64,000 nt of DNA, from NCBI GenBank assembly GCA_039090855.1, contig CM076990.1, positions 199,645,232 to 199,709,231 on the forward strand, in the 5' to 3' direction. The stretch is from Macrothele yani. Its lineage: Eukaryota; Arthropoda; Arachnida; Araneae; Macrothelidae. This document shows, piece by piece, positions 54,837 to 64,000 of the stretch (the stretch's first letter is position 1; each line of letters begins with the position of its first letter). A program made the position numbers and the translations under genes. A model generated the notes under the pieces. The model was not told the DNA's origin and did no database searches. It saw nothing but the letters and a program-made list of their open reading frames with translations.

Positions 54837-54889
54837 TTAGGGGTATGCAAAAGTTTCCGCTGTTTTAAAAAGAGAGGAGACAGGAACTA

Positions 54890-56210
54890 TCAGGGAACCA
54901 GTACACAATTATTCAACGAAATATTGGCCGTTGGCATCAATGACCTTTTGCCATTTTTCAGGCAACAAATGAATGTCCATGTGATAGAAGGACGTGGGTT
55001 TTGAGCTGAAGAACGCAGTGACAAAATTTTCCACCTCTTGAACTGTGGTGAACCGCTGTTGGTCTTAGAGATGTTGCATAGAGCAAAGCAGGGTGTAATG
55101 TCCAGGGAGAGCCACCCCGGTGGTGTAGTGGTCTAAACGATGGCCTCTGATCATTCGTCCGAAAGGGGTCCGGGTTCGAATCCCGGTGAGGCATGGATGT
55201 TGTGTTTGTCTTACGGCACTGGCTCTCTCCCTTCCCTGGAACCAGTGACCCTAAATTAGGGTCAGGTGACTGCCTATAGCCCATTGAGTTGCTCACAGTG
55301 GTCGTTAAACCTCCAATTAAAAAAAAAATTTATATATATATCCAGGGAGTATGCCGGGTGTGGTAAAATCTCCCAGTGTAACTAACTGTTCGAGGGTTGA
55401 TTTCGTGGTGGCACCGACATGTGGTCTGGCATTATTGTGTAACAGGATGACTGGGCGGCATCCTTTGCCTATCCATGGGAGTTTCTGCTCGATTACAGCG
55501 TTCAGTTTCATCAACTAATCACTATATCACCGTGCAGTGATTGTTTCTCCCGGTTTCAACAGTTCGAAGTACGGCACTCCATGCATATCCCACCACACAC
55601 ACAACAGCACCTTTTTCCCATGGATATCTTGTTTTGCAGTGGATGTTGATAGCTGTCCTGGGTCAACCTAGGTTTGCTTGTGTACAAGGTTGTCGCAACA
55701 GACCCATTTTTCATCCTCGGTGACAACCTTCCACAAGAAATTCTTTCCTTGAAACCTCTTCAGCAATGACATGCAGATGCCCAATCGTTTACCAATATTA
55801 CACTCCATTAAAGTATGCGAAACCCACTTACCAATCTTCTGGATCTTTCCCAAGGCCTGTAGACGCTATACCACTGTCGATTGAGCCACTTTCAAACGTT
55901 TTGCCAGTTGCGTGGTCGATTGTGTGGCATCCTCTTGCAACAGCGATTCCAGCTCCTCATCTGCAAGTTCCTGTGGTCTACCTGCACATGGCTTGTCTTC
56001 CAAGCTTAAATCACCTTTCTTAAACCTGGCAAACCATTCTTGATATGTCCGCTCGCCCACAACCGTTTCGCCATACGCCTGACATATTGAACTGTATGCT
56101 TGACTCGCACTTTTCCCTAAATTAAACATGAATAACAACAAACAGTGCCATAAATTAACTTTATTGACCGCCATGCTTGGCTTCATGCACGAACTGACAG
56201 CACGGGTCAC
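54890..56210 (-). pseudogene. Mariner transposase pseudogene (SINE-interrupted)
   Basis: N-terminal HTH region 56130-55866: FNLGKSASQAYSSICQAYGE, then TYQEWFARFKKGDLSLEDKP, the AGRPQE hook and LAKRLKVAQSTVV, followed by a TAG stop. The next block is 55853-55668 (IGKWVSHTL, then VTEDEKWVCC). The catalytic segment at 55514-55370 reads RPVILLHNNARPHVGATTKS; the family Asp is Asn here (HNNARPH for HDNARPH). After the SINE the frame ends with SKPTSFYHMDIHLLPEKWQK and VIDANGQYFVE. Stops, frameshifts and the insertion make it inactive. Confidence 0.9.
55110..55340 (+). mobile_element. tRNA-derived SINE, copy 2
   Basis: The head carries the A box TGGTGTAGTGG and B box GGTTCGAATCC with a perfect T-arm (CCGGG/CCCGG). 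The same body as copy 1 follows (TCTTACGGCACTGGCTCTCT, AACCAGTGACCCTAAATTAG), then poly-A and (TA)n. A direct repeat TCCAGGGAG lies at 55101-55109 and 55341-55349. It interrupts the mariner transposase frame, so the SINE moved after the mariner had inserted. Confidence 0.93.
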
Positions 56211-56398
56211 TGGCCGATTAGACCCCTACAGCGCCTGTTAGCAAGGGCGGCAGAAATTTTGCATGACCCTAATATATGAATTCAAAACAAAAGTAGAGGC
56301 AACATGCATCCTTAATTACCATAGAGTTCATCTTAAGCTGCTTAGTAGTAATCAAACAAAATATTACAGCAGAATTAATAATGCCATTTTATTATGCA

Positions 56399-56763
56399 TA
56401 GATCGTTTTTGAATCAGAATGATTACATTTGTAAATGTCAGTAAAAGTACAAAACTGAGACCTTGATTTCAGCTACAAGGGCTCTTGTCAGCCATCAAAT
56501 TGCATACATTGTTTCATTCCTGAGCTGTTTTTGAAACTCTCATCATACGGCTTGATAGTTTTATAGGCTTTTGAATCTATCTTTGAAACTCTCATCATTG
56601 GGCTATTTGAACCTTGTGATGAAAGTTTCAAAAGCAGCTCAAGAACAGAACAATGTATACGATTTGATGGCTGATGAGAGCCCCAGTAGCTACAGTCATG
56701 GTCCCAGTTTTGTACTTTTAGTGGTATTTAGAAATGTAATCACTTTGATTAAAAAACGATCTA
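56399..56763. repeat. Fold-back MITE (about 365 bp, arms about 150 bp)
   Basis: The left arm starts TAGATCGTTTTTGAATCAGA and the right arm ends with TTGATTAAAAAACGATCTA. Further inside, GTACAAAACTGAGACC pairs with GGTCCCAGTTTTGTAC, and GCCATCAAATTGCATACATT with AATGTATACGATTTGATGGC. The arms extend almost to the centre near 56580. No protein is encoded; the ORF at 56571-56816 follows the repeat by chance. Confidence 0.85.
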
Positions 56764-57074
56764 TATTTAATAGTATTTTGTATGAACTTATAGCTGTTGC
56801 AAGACTTTTGGAATAAAGTCCTTTAGCTGACTATAACAGCTTGTCTCTCATTCATCTTTTTTATCATAATAAAAATTTGGTGTTTCTTTAGCTGACAACA
56901 ACGTGCTTTCATTTGCAGCTCATATGATGCTAGATGGTGCCACATCTATTCTCCTTTTTAGTAGCTGCATCATTAGCTGCTGTGAGTTTTCCGCAGTTGG
57001 CCAGTGACAATCTTCAAACTGTTGTATGGGCTTACATGTTGTGCTTTTATTGTGTCCACTTGGTTTCATGAATC

Positions 57075-57800
57075 TGTTCTCTTTGCAGGCCATGATATGA
57101 AGCTAGAGGTTGAGCCCACCAAAGGATTGGGGCAAATCAGATGTAATAACTCATCTATCAAAGAAAATTGAGCAGTCCACCTGAAGCACGGGAACTTGGT
57201 TTCAGAAATTTTTATCCCTGTCAATATAGTGATGGCTCTGGCATTGTGTTTTGGAAACTTCTCATATGACCAGACCATTTGAGAAAGTTCTAAAAAAGTT
57301 TGTACAATGTTTTCTGCAACAGTTTGTGAATGGTTTGAGAGCTGCAGTGAACTGATCACAGACTCATGGTGCAGTTACAGGACAATAAAAGGTGGCTGGG
57401 AGAGTTGAAGTGAACAAAGCAAAAATCAGAAAGAGGAAGAATAACACTGGCATTGTGGGCATATTTGAAAGGGATTTGAAGTACTGGATTAAAGGATTCA
57501 GTTTTGCTTTGACAGAAAATTCTCTGTCAGCAGCAAAATTGATTCCTTTTATCTAAAAACGTGTGGACCTTGAATCAGATTCCATGTTGGATGAATAGAC
57601 AGTTGGGCTACAGACACCTAACTTTCAACCCTTCTACGCATTGTGTCAATCCTAAGACTCGATCCCACATACAGTGAATAATAGAGAGCAATTGGTGACC
57701 ACTTCAGAAGAATTTAACTTCAGTGAATTGAAAGTTACACTTTGTGTGAGAACACTTATTATAATATTTGTTTAGAAGGAATTGAAGACTTTAATTTGAG
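57075..57800 (+). pseudogene. Merlin (IS1016/IS1595-like) transposase remnant
   Basis: The plus strand reads, across several frames, TVCEWFESCSELITDSWCSY (57320-57380). VNKAKIRKRKNNTGIVGIFE then RD follows (about 57409-57475), then LTENSLSAAKLIPFI, a stop and KRVDLESDSMLDE. A stretch like GYRHLTFNPSTHCVNPKTRS then HIQ lies near 57609-57675. The order TVxxWxxxCRE, EIDESKxxKRKxNxGR, TLxPxIxxxI and HLTVNHSxNFVDPxTGAHTQ is that of ISXO2-like Merlin transposases. Frequent stops show decay. No terminal repeats were defined. A C-terminal relative lies at 16774-16975. Confidence 0.68.
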
Positions 57801-59283
57801 CATCCACTTGACACATTAATTTGCGTTTTTGAAACAAACTATCCTGGAAGGTAATTCGTAATTGTTTCCTGCAAAACAGTTTATTCTGTTCGTATGGAAT
57901 GAAATGTGGCTTTTCTGTCTGAACAGGTGTTAACCCCCCCCTCCCCTCCCAAAAAAAGATCGTTTTAAGGACCACTTCAAATAAAAAATATTACTGTAAA
58001 AACTCATTAAGAAAGCAAACAGACCAATCTTGGCAAGAGACTCCAGGCTGACACACACTTCCATGCCCTGGCAAGTGAGAAAAGCCTCAGCAGGGAATAG
58101 CAAGTGATAGAATGAATGTGGTGATACATATCATCATTAGCTACAAATAAGAGATGTTCCCATCAGCTAAAGAACATCCACAACTTGTTCAAAAAAAAAT
58201 ACATGTTTAAAATCATTGAACACCATATACTGACACTTGTTCACCTTATTGGAGCTTAACTGAAAACTCTTTAAATAGAAATATATTATCTTGACATAAT
58301 TTACCACTCTTAAAGCTGCACTATCCTTCAATCAGCTAATTTTGTACCATAATTCCAAGTTTTTTACTCACTACGATTGACTAAACTTTGAGAGGCATAC
58401 TGATTAAGGATGATGTTGCTGTAGTTACTACAATCTTTCTTCTTCCCTTTCTCATAAATTGCTGTACTTTCTGGCCTCTGTCAGTCATTAGGACATATGC
58501 TCATTTCCCATACCACCTCAGTGATTCTAAACTGCCAAAGGACACCACATTATTTCATTATGCTTAACTGATTCTAGATGAATAATTAGATTTAAATAAT
58601 AGCAACACTGTACATGTTTGAAAACAGAACTTCATTGCTTTGATCAGCTTGTCTCCTTAGTGTGTTACTTGTTGTCAGGCTTGAGAGAGAGACAACTTTA
58701 TTAAATTTACATGATTATGACAATTTCATCCCTTAAATCCATGACTTGCTGCTCTTCTTGTGGAAGTCATTTAATGCCATTATTGCTGATTTCCCACCTT
58801 ATTATTATCACTCAGGTGCTATAAGTGATTTCTATTTCCAAGGCATAAGCATCCTAATTTTTTGAACAATGAGCCAGTCATTTTGCTTGGCAATACATGT
58901 CATGCTGTAGCTGCTCTCATTGATTTATGGCATTTCTGGGTGTGAGAGACATTAAAACAGCCTTTTTATTTCATCAACATGCGCCTTTGTAAAGACATGT
59001 TCTTCAAAAATTTCATTACAACACTGAGAAAATCATGCACATCATTGTGAGCATTCAGTCCATAAACATGTTAGCAAGTCATGGCTATCACAGGAAAATT
59101 TATTGAAGGCATGTAGACAATAAGTTATTTTAGTTAAAAGTTCTATTTTCAGTCCAGTATGCTGTTATCATTTTGCCTTTACTAAAAATACAACCTTTAC
59201 AGATTTTATTTAAATCTGCAGCTCTGCTACTATTTAGAGACACAAATTCTATCTCTAACATAATGAATACTTACACCATTGTA
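57801..59283. other. Interval without recognised features
   Basis: AT-rich sequence with a poly-C stretch near 57936-57945. I see no exon, transposase or structured repeat of note over about 1.5 kb. Confidence 0.5.
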
Positions 59284-60480
59284 TCAGAATAATATGACCA
59301 CCCCTGGAATCACAGTGTACCCTCCCAGGTACATCACAGAGTGCACATGACAAGGCAGACCACACAGAGATATAAGTGGCTGGCCAGGAGAGATGAGCCA
59401 TAGTGTGTCATGTGAGCACAATGGGCAGAGGTAGTGATTTGATGCATGTTCAAAAAGGAATGTTCATCGGCTACTGCGCCAAGGGTGAAAGTATCTCAGA
59501 AACAGCAGACTTCATGGGCTGTTTGCAAGGTGCTGCAGTAAGGGGTACCAAGAATGAACCGCTGGCATAGCAAGTACCTCCCAATGTCATAACTGTTGAG
59601 CTCCAAAGGCCATCAACTCCAGAGAAGAATGTCATCTCCGCCAACTGGTAAAGGGCAATCGATGCACAACAGTGCAGCAATTGACCATGCAAATGAACAC
59701 TGGGGCACTTAGGTACATGTCCTTGATAACAGTAGAACGAACCCTGTTACGCATGGGTCTTCAGAGTTGACGCTGCATCAAGGCGCCCATGTTAACTCAA
59801 GTCCATTGGCAATGATGCTGCAGTTTGCATGGAACTACTGTCATTGGACAGTGGAAGAGTGGGAAAAGGTTGTCTTCTCCGATGAATCAAGGTTTCTACT
59901 CCACAGAAGTGATGGGTGGTGGTGGATATGACGTCAGACACACGAGAACCAACACCCAGACATGCTTGTCAGTCAAGTACATGCTGGTGGTGGCAGTGTG
60001 CATGTCTGGGAATGTTTTCCTGCAGTATGACCTGGGACCGCTGGTACCACTGGATGGGTCCCTGAATGCCAATGGCTACCTGCCCATCCTTGCTGACCAC
60101 ATGCATCCCTTCATGTTGGATATTTACCCTGGCGGGATGGTGTCTACCAACAGAACAATGCGCCATGCTGCATTGCTAAGGGGTGCCTGACTGGTTCCAG
60201 GCACATAACAGCAATGTCTCTGTTCTCTTTCGGTTGGCAAAATTGCCTGACCTCAATTCCATAGAGCACTTGTGTGACTGTTTGGATCGACAAGTTCGAT
60301 GTGCTGACCCACCACCATGTTGTCTCTGGGACCTCCATGCTCTGCCGCAGTTTGAATGGGCACGTGTACCTCGGGCATCCTTCCAAGGCCTCATTGCATC
60401 CATGCCACACCATCTCACCGTTGTGATCTGAGACAAGGGTGGTTATTCCCATTATTAGGTAGGTGGTCATATTATTCTGA
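59284..60480 (+). mobile_element. Tc1-like element (degenerate)
   Basis: Terminal inverted repeats TCAGAATAATATGACCACC (59284) and GGTGGTCATATTATTCTGA (60480) are bordered by TA on both sides. Length 1197 bp. The transposase on the plus strand is broken into many frames. Recognisable parts are KGMFIGYCAKGESISETADF (HTH region, about 59455-59515), then the C-terminal GVPDWFQAHNSNVSVLFRLA and KLPDLNSIEHLCDCLDRQVR at about 60180-60300. PDLNPIEHLWD is the family signature. Confidence 0.88.
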
Positions 60481-60482
60481 TA

Positions 60483-61250
60483 TGACTGTGCATAGCCATC
60501 CAGTCCTCCTACCTATTGACTCTGAATATATGTGTCATCATTACACACTTCCCCAGTTATACTTGAATTTTTGTTCAACAAGCTCTCAAAATATTCATGG
60601 CATCTACTTTGTTTTATTATCCTATTATATCAGAAGCTGACCATCTCAATTAAGTAAACACTGAACTACATACTCTTTTTGCCTTTCCTGCTACCTTTTG
60701 TAAGATTCAAAAACTATCGTAGTTATATTTCCGATGTCCTGATGTAAACCTTTTAAAAAAAAATTTGCTTGTAGATTAACCCTTCATAAGCACCCTTCTT
60801 CCACACACTTCATGTGTATGCATTTTAAAATATATATAAAAAGTTGTGTAACATGAATGTGGTTCTTGGGCAATTTATTCAAATTTAGATAGTATTTAAA
60901 CAATGAGATAATGGATTGTTTTGCATTTTGCTTCAAAACATTATTTTGTCAGTAGAGTCTAAATATTCTGTTATATTTGCCTGAGAAGGAGAGGAACAGG
61001 ATTTTCTGTTCTGCACATTGTATTTTCCTATTTGCCTTGCACATTTATTTGATAGCAGCTCAACATGCTCTGTTTTCTTATCTTTCATCTTATTATCCTA
61101 TCAGCAAAAACCTATTAATGTTCCCAAAATTTTGTTATAATCTTCATTTTCAAAGTATGTGCAGTCTTTTTAGCTAATTTTTTTCTGGGGGCCAGTAAAC
61201 ATTGAAAAAAAGTAAAAATGTTGAAAACTTCTGAATGAAGTATATGTATG
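60483..61250. other. Interval without recognised features
   Basis: AT-rich sequence leading up to the RTE-A tail at 61252. No gene, terminal repeat or exon candidate with convincing splice sites was found. Confidence 0.5.
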
Positions 61251-61268
61251 TCATCATCATCATCATTG

Positions 61269-62576
61269 TCAACCATTATCAATCCACTGCTGGACGAAGG
61301 TCTCCCCAAGTTTCCTCCACAACGGTCTGTCTTGTGCCAGTCTCCTCCATGTCACTCCCGCATACTTTCGAATTTCATCCACCCATCTTCCATGTGGTCT
61401 TCTTCTGGGTCTTTTCCTGTCCCTTGGAATCCAATCTAAAATTTCGGCTGTCCATCGATGGTCTGTCCTTCTGGCAGTATGTCCAGCCCATTGCCATTTC
61501 AGGGATTTAACTTTGATCATGATGTCTTCCACTCTTGTCATTTTTTGGATCCAGGTGTTCCTCTTCTTATCTCTCCTGGTTACACCAAGCATGCACCTCT
61601 CCATGCTGCTTTGAGTTGTCTGCAGCCTTTGTATGTCTCTTTTAGTTAAGGTCCACGTCTCTGCACCATACGTAAGCACTGGAAGGATGCATTGATCAAA
61701 CACTTTTCTTTTAAGACATAATGGCATATTGCTCTTGAAAATTATGCTGTTTCTTCCAAAAGCTCTCCAGGCAAGTTTTGTACGCCGATTAATTTCTTCA
61801 TCAATGTGACCCTCACTTGATATCTGCTGTCCAAGATAAACGTACGTGTCTGTTATCTCCAGCTTTTCTCCATCAATCGATAAATCTTCATTTCTTGTAA
61901 AAGCATTGTACATCACTTTTGTCTTCTGAAAGTTCATTTTTAATCCCACTTCTTTACTCTTGTCAGCAAGTTCCTGGATCATACTCTGTAGCTCTGATGG
62001 GGTAGTTGCAAAAATGACTATGTCATCAGCAAAACAAAGGTGGGTTAGATAATCTCCATTAATCTTTATCCCTTTGTTTTCCCAGTTCAGTGATTGAAAG
62101 ACATTTTCCAATGTGGCATTAAAGAGCTTCGGAGATATGGTGTCACCTTGTCTCACTCCTTTTCCAATTTTTATGTGTGTTGTATTTTCAAACAGCCGAA
62201 TCTTTGTACTTGCATTTTCATAGATGTTATTAATAATATTAATGTATGCATCTTCAATACCGCAGGATTTCAGAGCCATTGCAACTGCTGATGGTTTCAC
62301 CGAATCAAAGGCTTTTTCATAATCGATAAAAGCCATGCACAATGGAAGTTCATATTCCCTCGCTCTTTCAATTAGTTCTCTCAGTACGTGGATGAGATCT
62401 ATTGTGCTGTAGCCACTCCTGAATCCAGCTTGTTCTCTCGGTTGAGCCATGTCCAGTGTCACCTTCAAGCGGTGTGAAAGAACTTTAGTGAAGATTTTAT
62501 AAACCACTGATAGGAGGCTGATAGGTCTGTAGTTCCTGAGATCCTCAATGACACCTTTTTTATGTAGCAAGATCAT
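61269..62576 (-). CDS. RTE-A copy 7 reverse transcriptase segment, open for 435 codons
   Basis: The frame runs uninterrupted from MILLHKKGVIEDLRNYRPIS through QAGFRSGYSTIDLIHV, motif A FIDYEKAFDSV, RQGDTISPKLFN and the catalytic box CFADDIVIFA to the C-terminal RPRRRPHGRW and a stop near the tail. All catalytic residues are present. Upstream the frame continues until the lesion near 62708, where one extra T shifts it. Confidence 0.88.
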   Translation of the reverse strand: MILLHKKGVIEDLRNYRPISLLSVVYKIFTKVLSHRLKVTLDMAQPREQAGFRSGYSTIDLIHVLRELIERAREYELPLCMAFIDYEKAFDSVKPSAVAMALKSCGIEDAYINIINNIYENASTKIRLFENTTHIKIGKGVRQGDTISPKLFNATLENVFQSLNWENKGIKINGDYLTHLCFADDIVIFATTPSELQSMIQELADKSKEVGLKMNFQKTKVMYNAFTRNEDLSIDGEKLEITDTYVYLGQQISSEGHIDEEINRRTKLAWRAFGRNSIIFKSNMPLCLKRKVFDQCILPVLTYGAETWTLTKRDIQRLQTTQSSMERCMLGVTRRDKKRNTWIQKMTRVEDIMIKVKSLKWQWAGHTARRTDHRWTAEILDWIPRDRKRPRRRPHGRWVDEIRKYAGVTWRRLAQDRPLWRKLGETFVQQWIDNG

Positions 62577-62613
62577 TGTAGCGTTGTTCCAATCCTCAGG
62601 AATTTTCCCTTCA

Positions 62614-64000
62614 TTAAGGCATCGAGTGAAAATTTGGGCGAGTACTGTTTCGATTTCTCCACTTGCTTCTTGTATGATGTCTACAGTAATTCCATCTTCT
62701 CCTGGAGCTTTTTCCCCGCTTCATGTTCTTGATTGCATGTGCAACTTCTGCTGGAAGGACTGGAAGAACTCTGGTACTGGTACCTTTCATGATGTCTGGA
62801 GTACATGTATCATCCCTTTCATATAATTTGGAGTAGAAATCTTTCACTCTTGTCAAAATTTCGCCTCTATTTCTTGTTACAGAACCATCTTCTTTTCTCA
62901 GTGCCATAATCTGTTTTTTTCCCTTACTGAGATGTCCCTTTGCTATCTTTAGGCTTTGGTTGTTTTCAATTGCTTTCCTTACTAGTTCACAGTTGAATTT
63001 CCTTACGTCTTCAGTGATACTTTTTCGTACTGTCTTGCATAGCTCTATATATTCCACTTTGGAAGTCACATCTTCTTTAGTTGTCCTCATCACTCTTCTT
63101 TTGCATCAACATTTTGTTTTTTTCTGATAATTTGTTCACATGCAATTTGTTCTTAGACCCAGCTAATTTTGTTGCTGTTTCCATAAGAGCTTTGGTTACT
63201 TTTCTGTTAACTTCAGAAATATCCACTTCTTCCGATGTTAGGACTTCTAAAGCAGAGAACCTGTTCTTCAGTTCCAATTTGAAGGTATTATGGTGTTTCT
63301 TAAGGTTGGTTATGTCAGTACATTTTGTTTGACTTATGATCTTGCTACGTTCGAGTTTAGTGTTGAGGTGCATCTTACATTTCACCAATCTATGGTCACT
63401 GCCTGTGTTGAACTTGTTTAGCACACTGCAGTCTTCTATGACGAATTTTTTGTTACACATAATAAAATCAATTTCACTTGTCGTCCCATTTGGATGTCTC
63501 CATGTCCATTTCCTGTGTGGCTTTTTCTTGAAAAAGGAGTTCAAGATGAAAAACCCTTCTGCCTCTGCAAACTCTACGAGAGTATTTCCACGCTGGTTTC
63601 TGTTGCCGTGACCGAATTTACCTACTGAAGTTTCATTCTGTTGCCGTTGTCCTATTTTTGCATTGAAATCTCCCATAATTATCTTGAAGTGCTGCTTACC
63701 TTTATTATTTAGATGACGAATTTCCTCATAAAATTCTTCAATTTCTTCTTCAGCATGACTTGTGGTGGGTGCATAAGTTTGAATAATCTGAGCCTGGTAT
63801 CTTCTCGAGAGTTGGATAACGAGTCGTGCAGGTCTGTCAGAGGAACTTTCAACTTCTACAACTTTATCCTTTAGTTTCTTGTTTATTATAAATCCAACAC
63901 CACTAGTTCTGCCAGTATCTGTCCCACGATAGTAGAAGAGATGTCCACTTTTCAGTTCAATGAGATCTTCTCCTTTTCTCCTTACCTCACTTAGCCCGAC
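62614..64000 (-). pseudogene. RTE-A copy 7 endonuclease and RT N-terminal part (frameshifted)
   Basis: The endonuclease C-terminal half is open at 63676-63077 (MGDFNAKIGQRQQNETSVGK, TGSDHRLVKCKM), preceded towards 64000 by more endonuclease sequence in the same general order as copy 2. A small deletion in the poly-T/A stretch near 63095-63115 changes frame to 63093-62614 (KVEYIELCKTVRKSITEDVR, AIKNMKRGK). An extra T near 62708 then changes it again. Two indels therefore separate an otherwise well-kept coding region. Confidence 0.88.

Larger units (their letters stand above)
54837..56272 (-). mobile_element. Mariner element disrupted by a SINE
   Basis: Terminal inverted repeats TTAGGGGTATGCAAAAGTTT (left) and the complement of TTAGGGTCATGCAAAATTTC (right) are bordered by TA at 54835-54836 and 56273-56274. 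Subtracting the SINE at 55110-55340 leaves about 1.2 kb, the usual mariner length. The transposase is on the minus strand. Confidence 0.92.
61252..64000 (-). mobile_element. RTE-type LINE, family A copy 7 (runs off the window)
   Basis: The (CAT)n tail lies at 61252-61268 and the element continues beyond 64000 inside the endonuclease domain. Sequence is close to copies 2 and 4 throughout. Antisense to the host gene. About 2.75 kb of the expected 3.2 kb is visible. Confidence 0.92.

Noticed and set aside
54608..54868. 86-codon plus-strand ORF as a further aminotransferase exon
   Set aside because: It does not contain the expected DFG...FRFG continuation and lacks suitable splice sites in the right phase.
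55110..55200. tRNA gene call at the SINE heads (also 20660-20748 and 53713-53785)
   Set aside because: A and B boxes are present, but the sequence continues into a shared SINE body with poly-A and target duplications, or lacks a convincing cloverleaf.
59471..60470. Minus-strand ORFs at the Tc1-like element (59471-59692, 59969-60166, 60144-60470)
   Set aside because: The transposase motifs lie on the plus strand, so these are antisense frames.

Overview
This is a window of animal nuclear DNA, most likely from an invertebrate. The evidence is one multi-exon host gene with very long introns, GT-AG splice sites, tRNA-derived SINEs, long GA/GT microsatellites, and a dense mix of RTE-type LINEs, Penelope-like elements and Tc1/mariner, pogo/Tigger, Merlin and hAT-like DNA transposons. 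An arthropod is plausible from the repeat mix, but the sequence alone does not prove it. There are no bacterial operons, CRISPR arrays or viral genomes. HOST GENE. Four plus-strand exons (6406-6503, 24420-24491, 33266-33366, 53379-53514) join in compatible phases. They encode a continuous internal stretch of a fold-type-I PLP enzyme of the 1-aminocyclopropane-1-carboxylate synthase-like (ACCS) aminotransferase family. The stretch carries the NPxNPxG motif, the DEVY aspartate/tyrosine and the lysine of the Schiff-base motif, which is the last codon of the fourth exon. Upstream and downstream exons lie outside the window or were not recognised. The third exon has a decayed tandem duplicate at 32918-33019. 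LAYOUT. 1-2957: RTE-A copy 1 (minus). 3509-6061: non-autonomous hAT-like element. 6406: exon. About 6830-10140: RTE-B copy 1 (plus). 11418-14592: RTE-A copy 2, full length and nearly intact (minus), followed by a short plus-strand RTE-A stub. 14995-17470: a junkyard of pogo, mariner, nested Tc1-like and Merlin fragments. 17650-20510: a possible LINE ORF1 remnant, a mariner-like transposase and a SINE. 20961-23514: Tigger-like element. 24420: exon. 25083-27534: Penelope-like element 1, with an inverted partial copy. 28416-32332: Penelope-like element 2, a nearly perfect 3.9-kb palindrome. 32716-33370: duplicated exon. 35134-39705: two RTE-A copies with a rearranged spacer. 40440-44127: mariner and a Tc1-like element carrying an inserted tandem dimer. 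44280-44945: second hAT-like element. 45100-47240: 146-bp tandem array interrupted by a fold-back element that itself carries a 120-bp MITE. 47540-49620: Penelope-like element 3. 50246-53139: RTE-A nested at the 5' end of RTE-B copy 2, then an RTE-A fragment. 53379: exon. 53673-60480: a tRNA-like fold-back element, a mariner disrupted by a SINE, a fold-back MITE, a Merlin remnant and a Tc1-like element. 61252-64000: RTE-A copy 7, running off the window. MOST INTERESTING SIGNALS. All three Penelope-like families carry, just downstream of the GIY-YIG domain, a 38-39 nt motif with the hammerhead-ribozyme core (CTGANGA, stem II, GAAA-like box). Stems I and II differ in sequence between families but keep pairing. 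Other highlights are the giant Penelope palindrome, the exon duplication with one decayed copy, several snap-back or inverted 5' ends on RTE-A copies, a paralogous empty site that dates a MITE insertion, and multi-level nesting of transposons inside one gene. Six of the eight RTE-A insertions lie antisense to the host gene.
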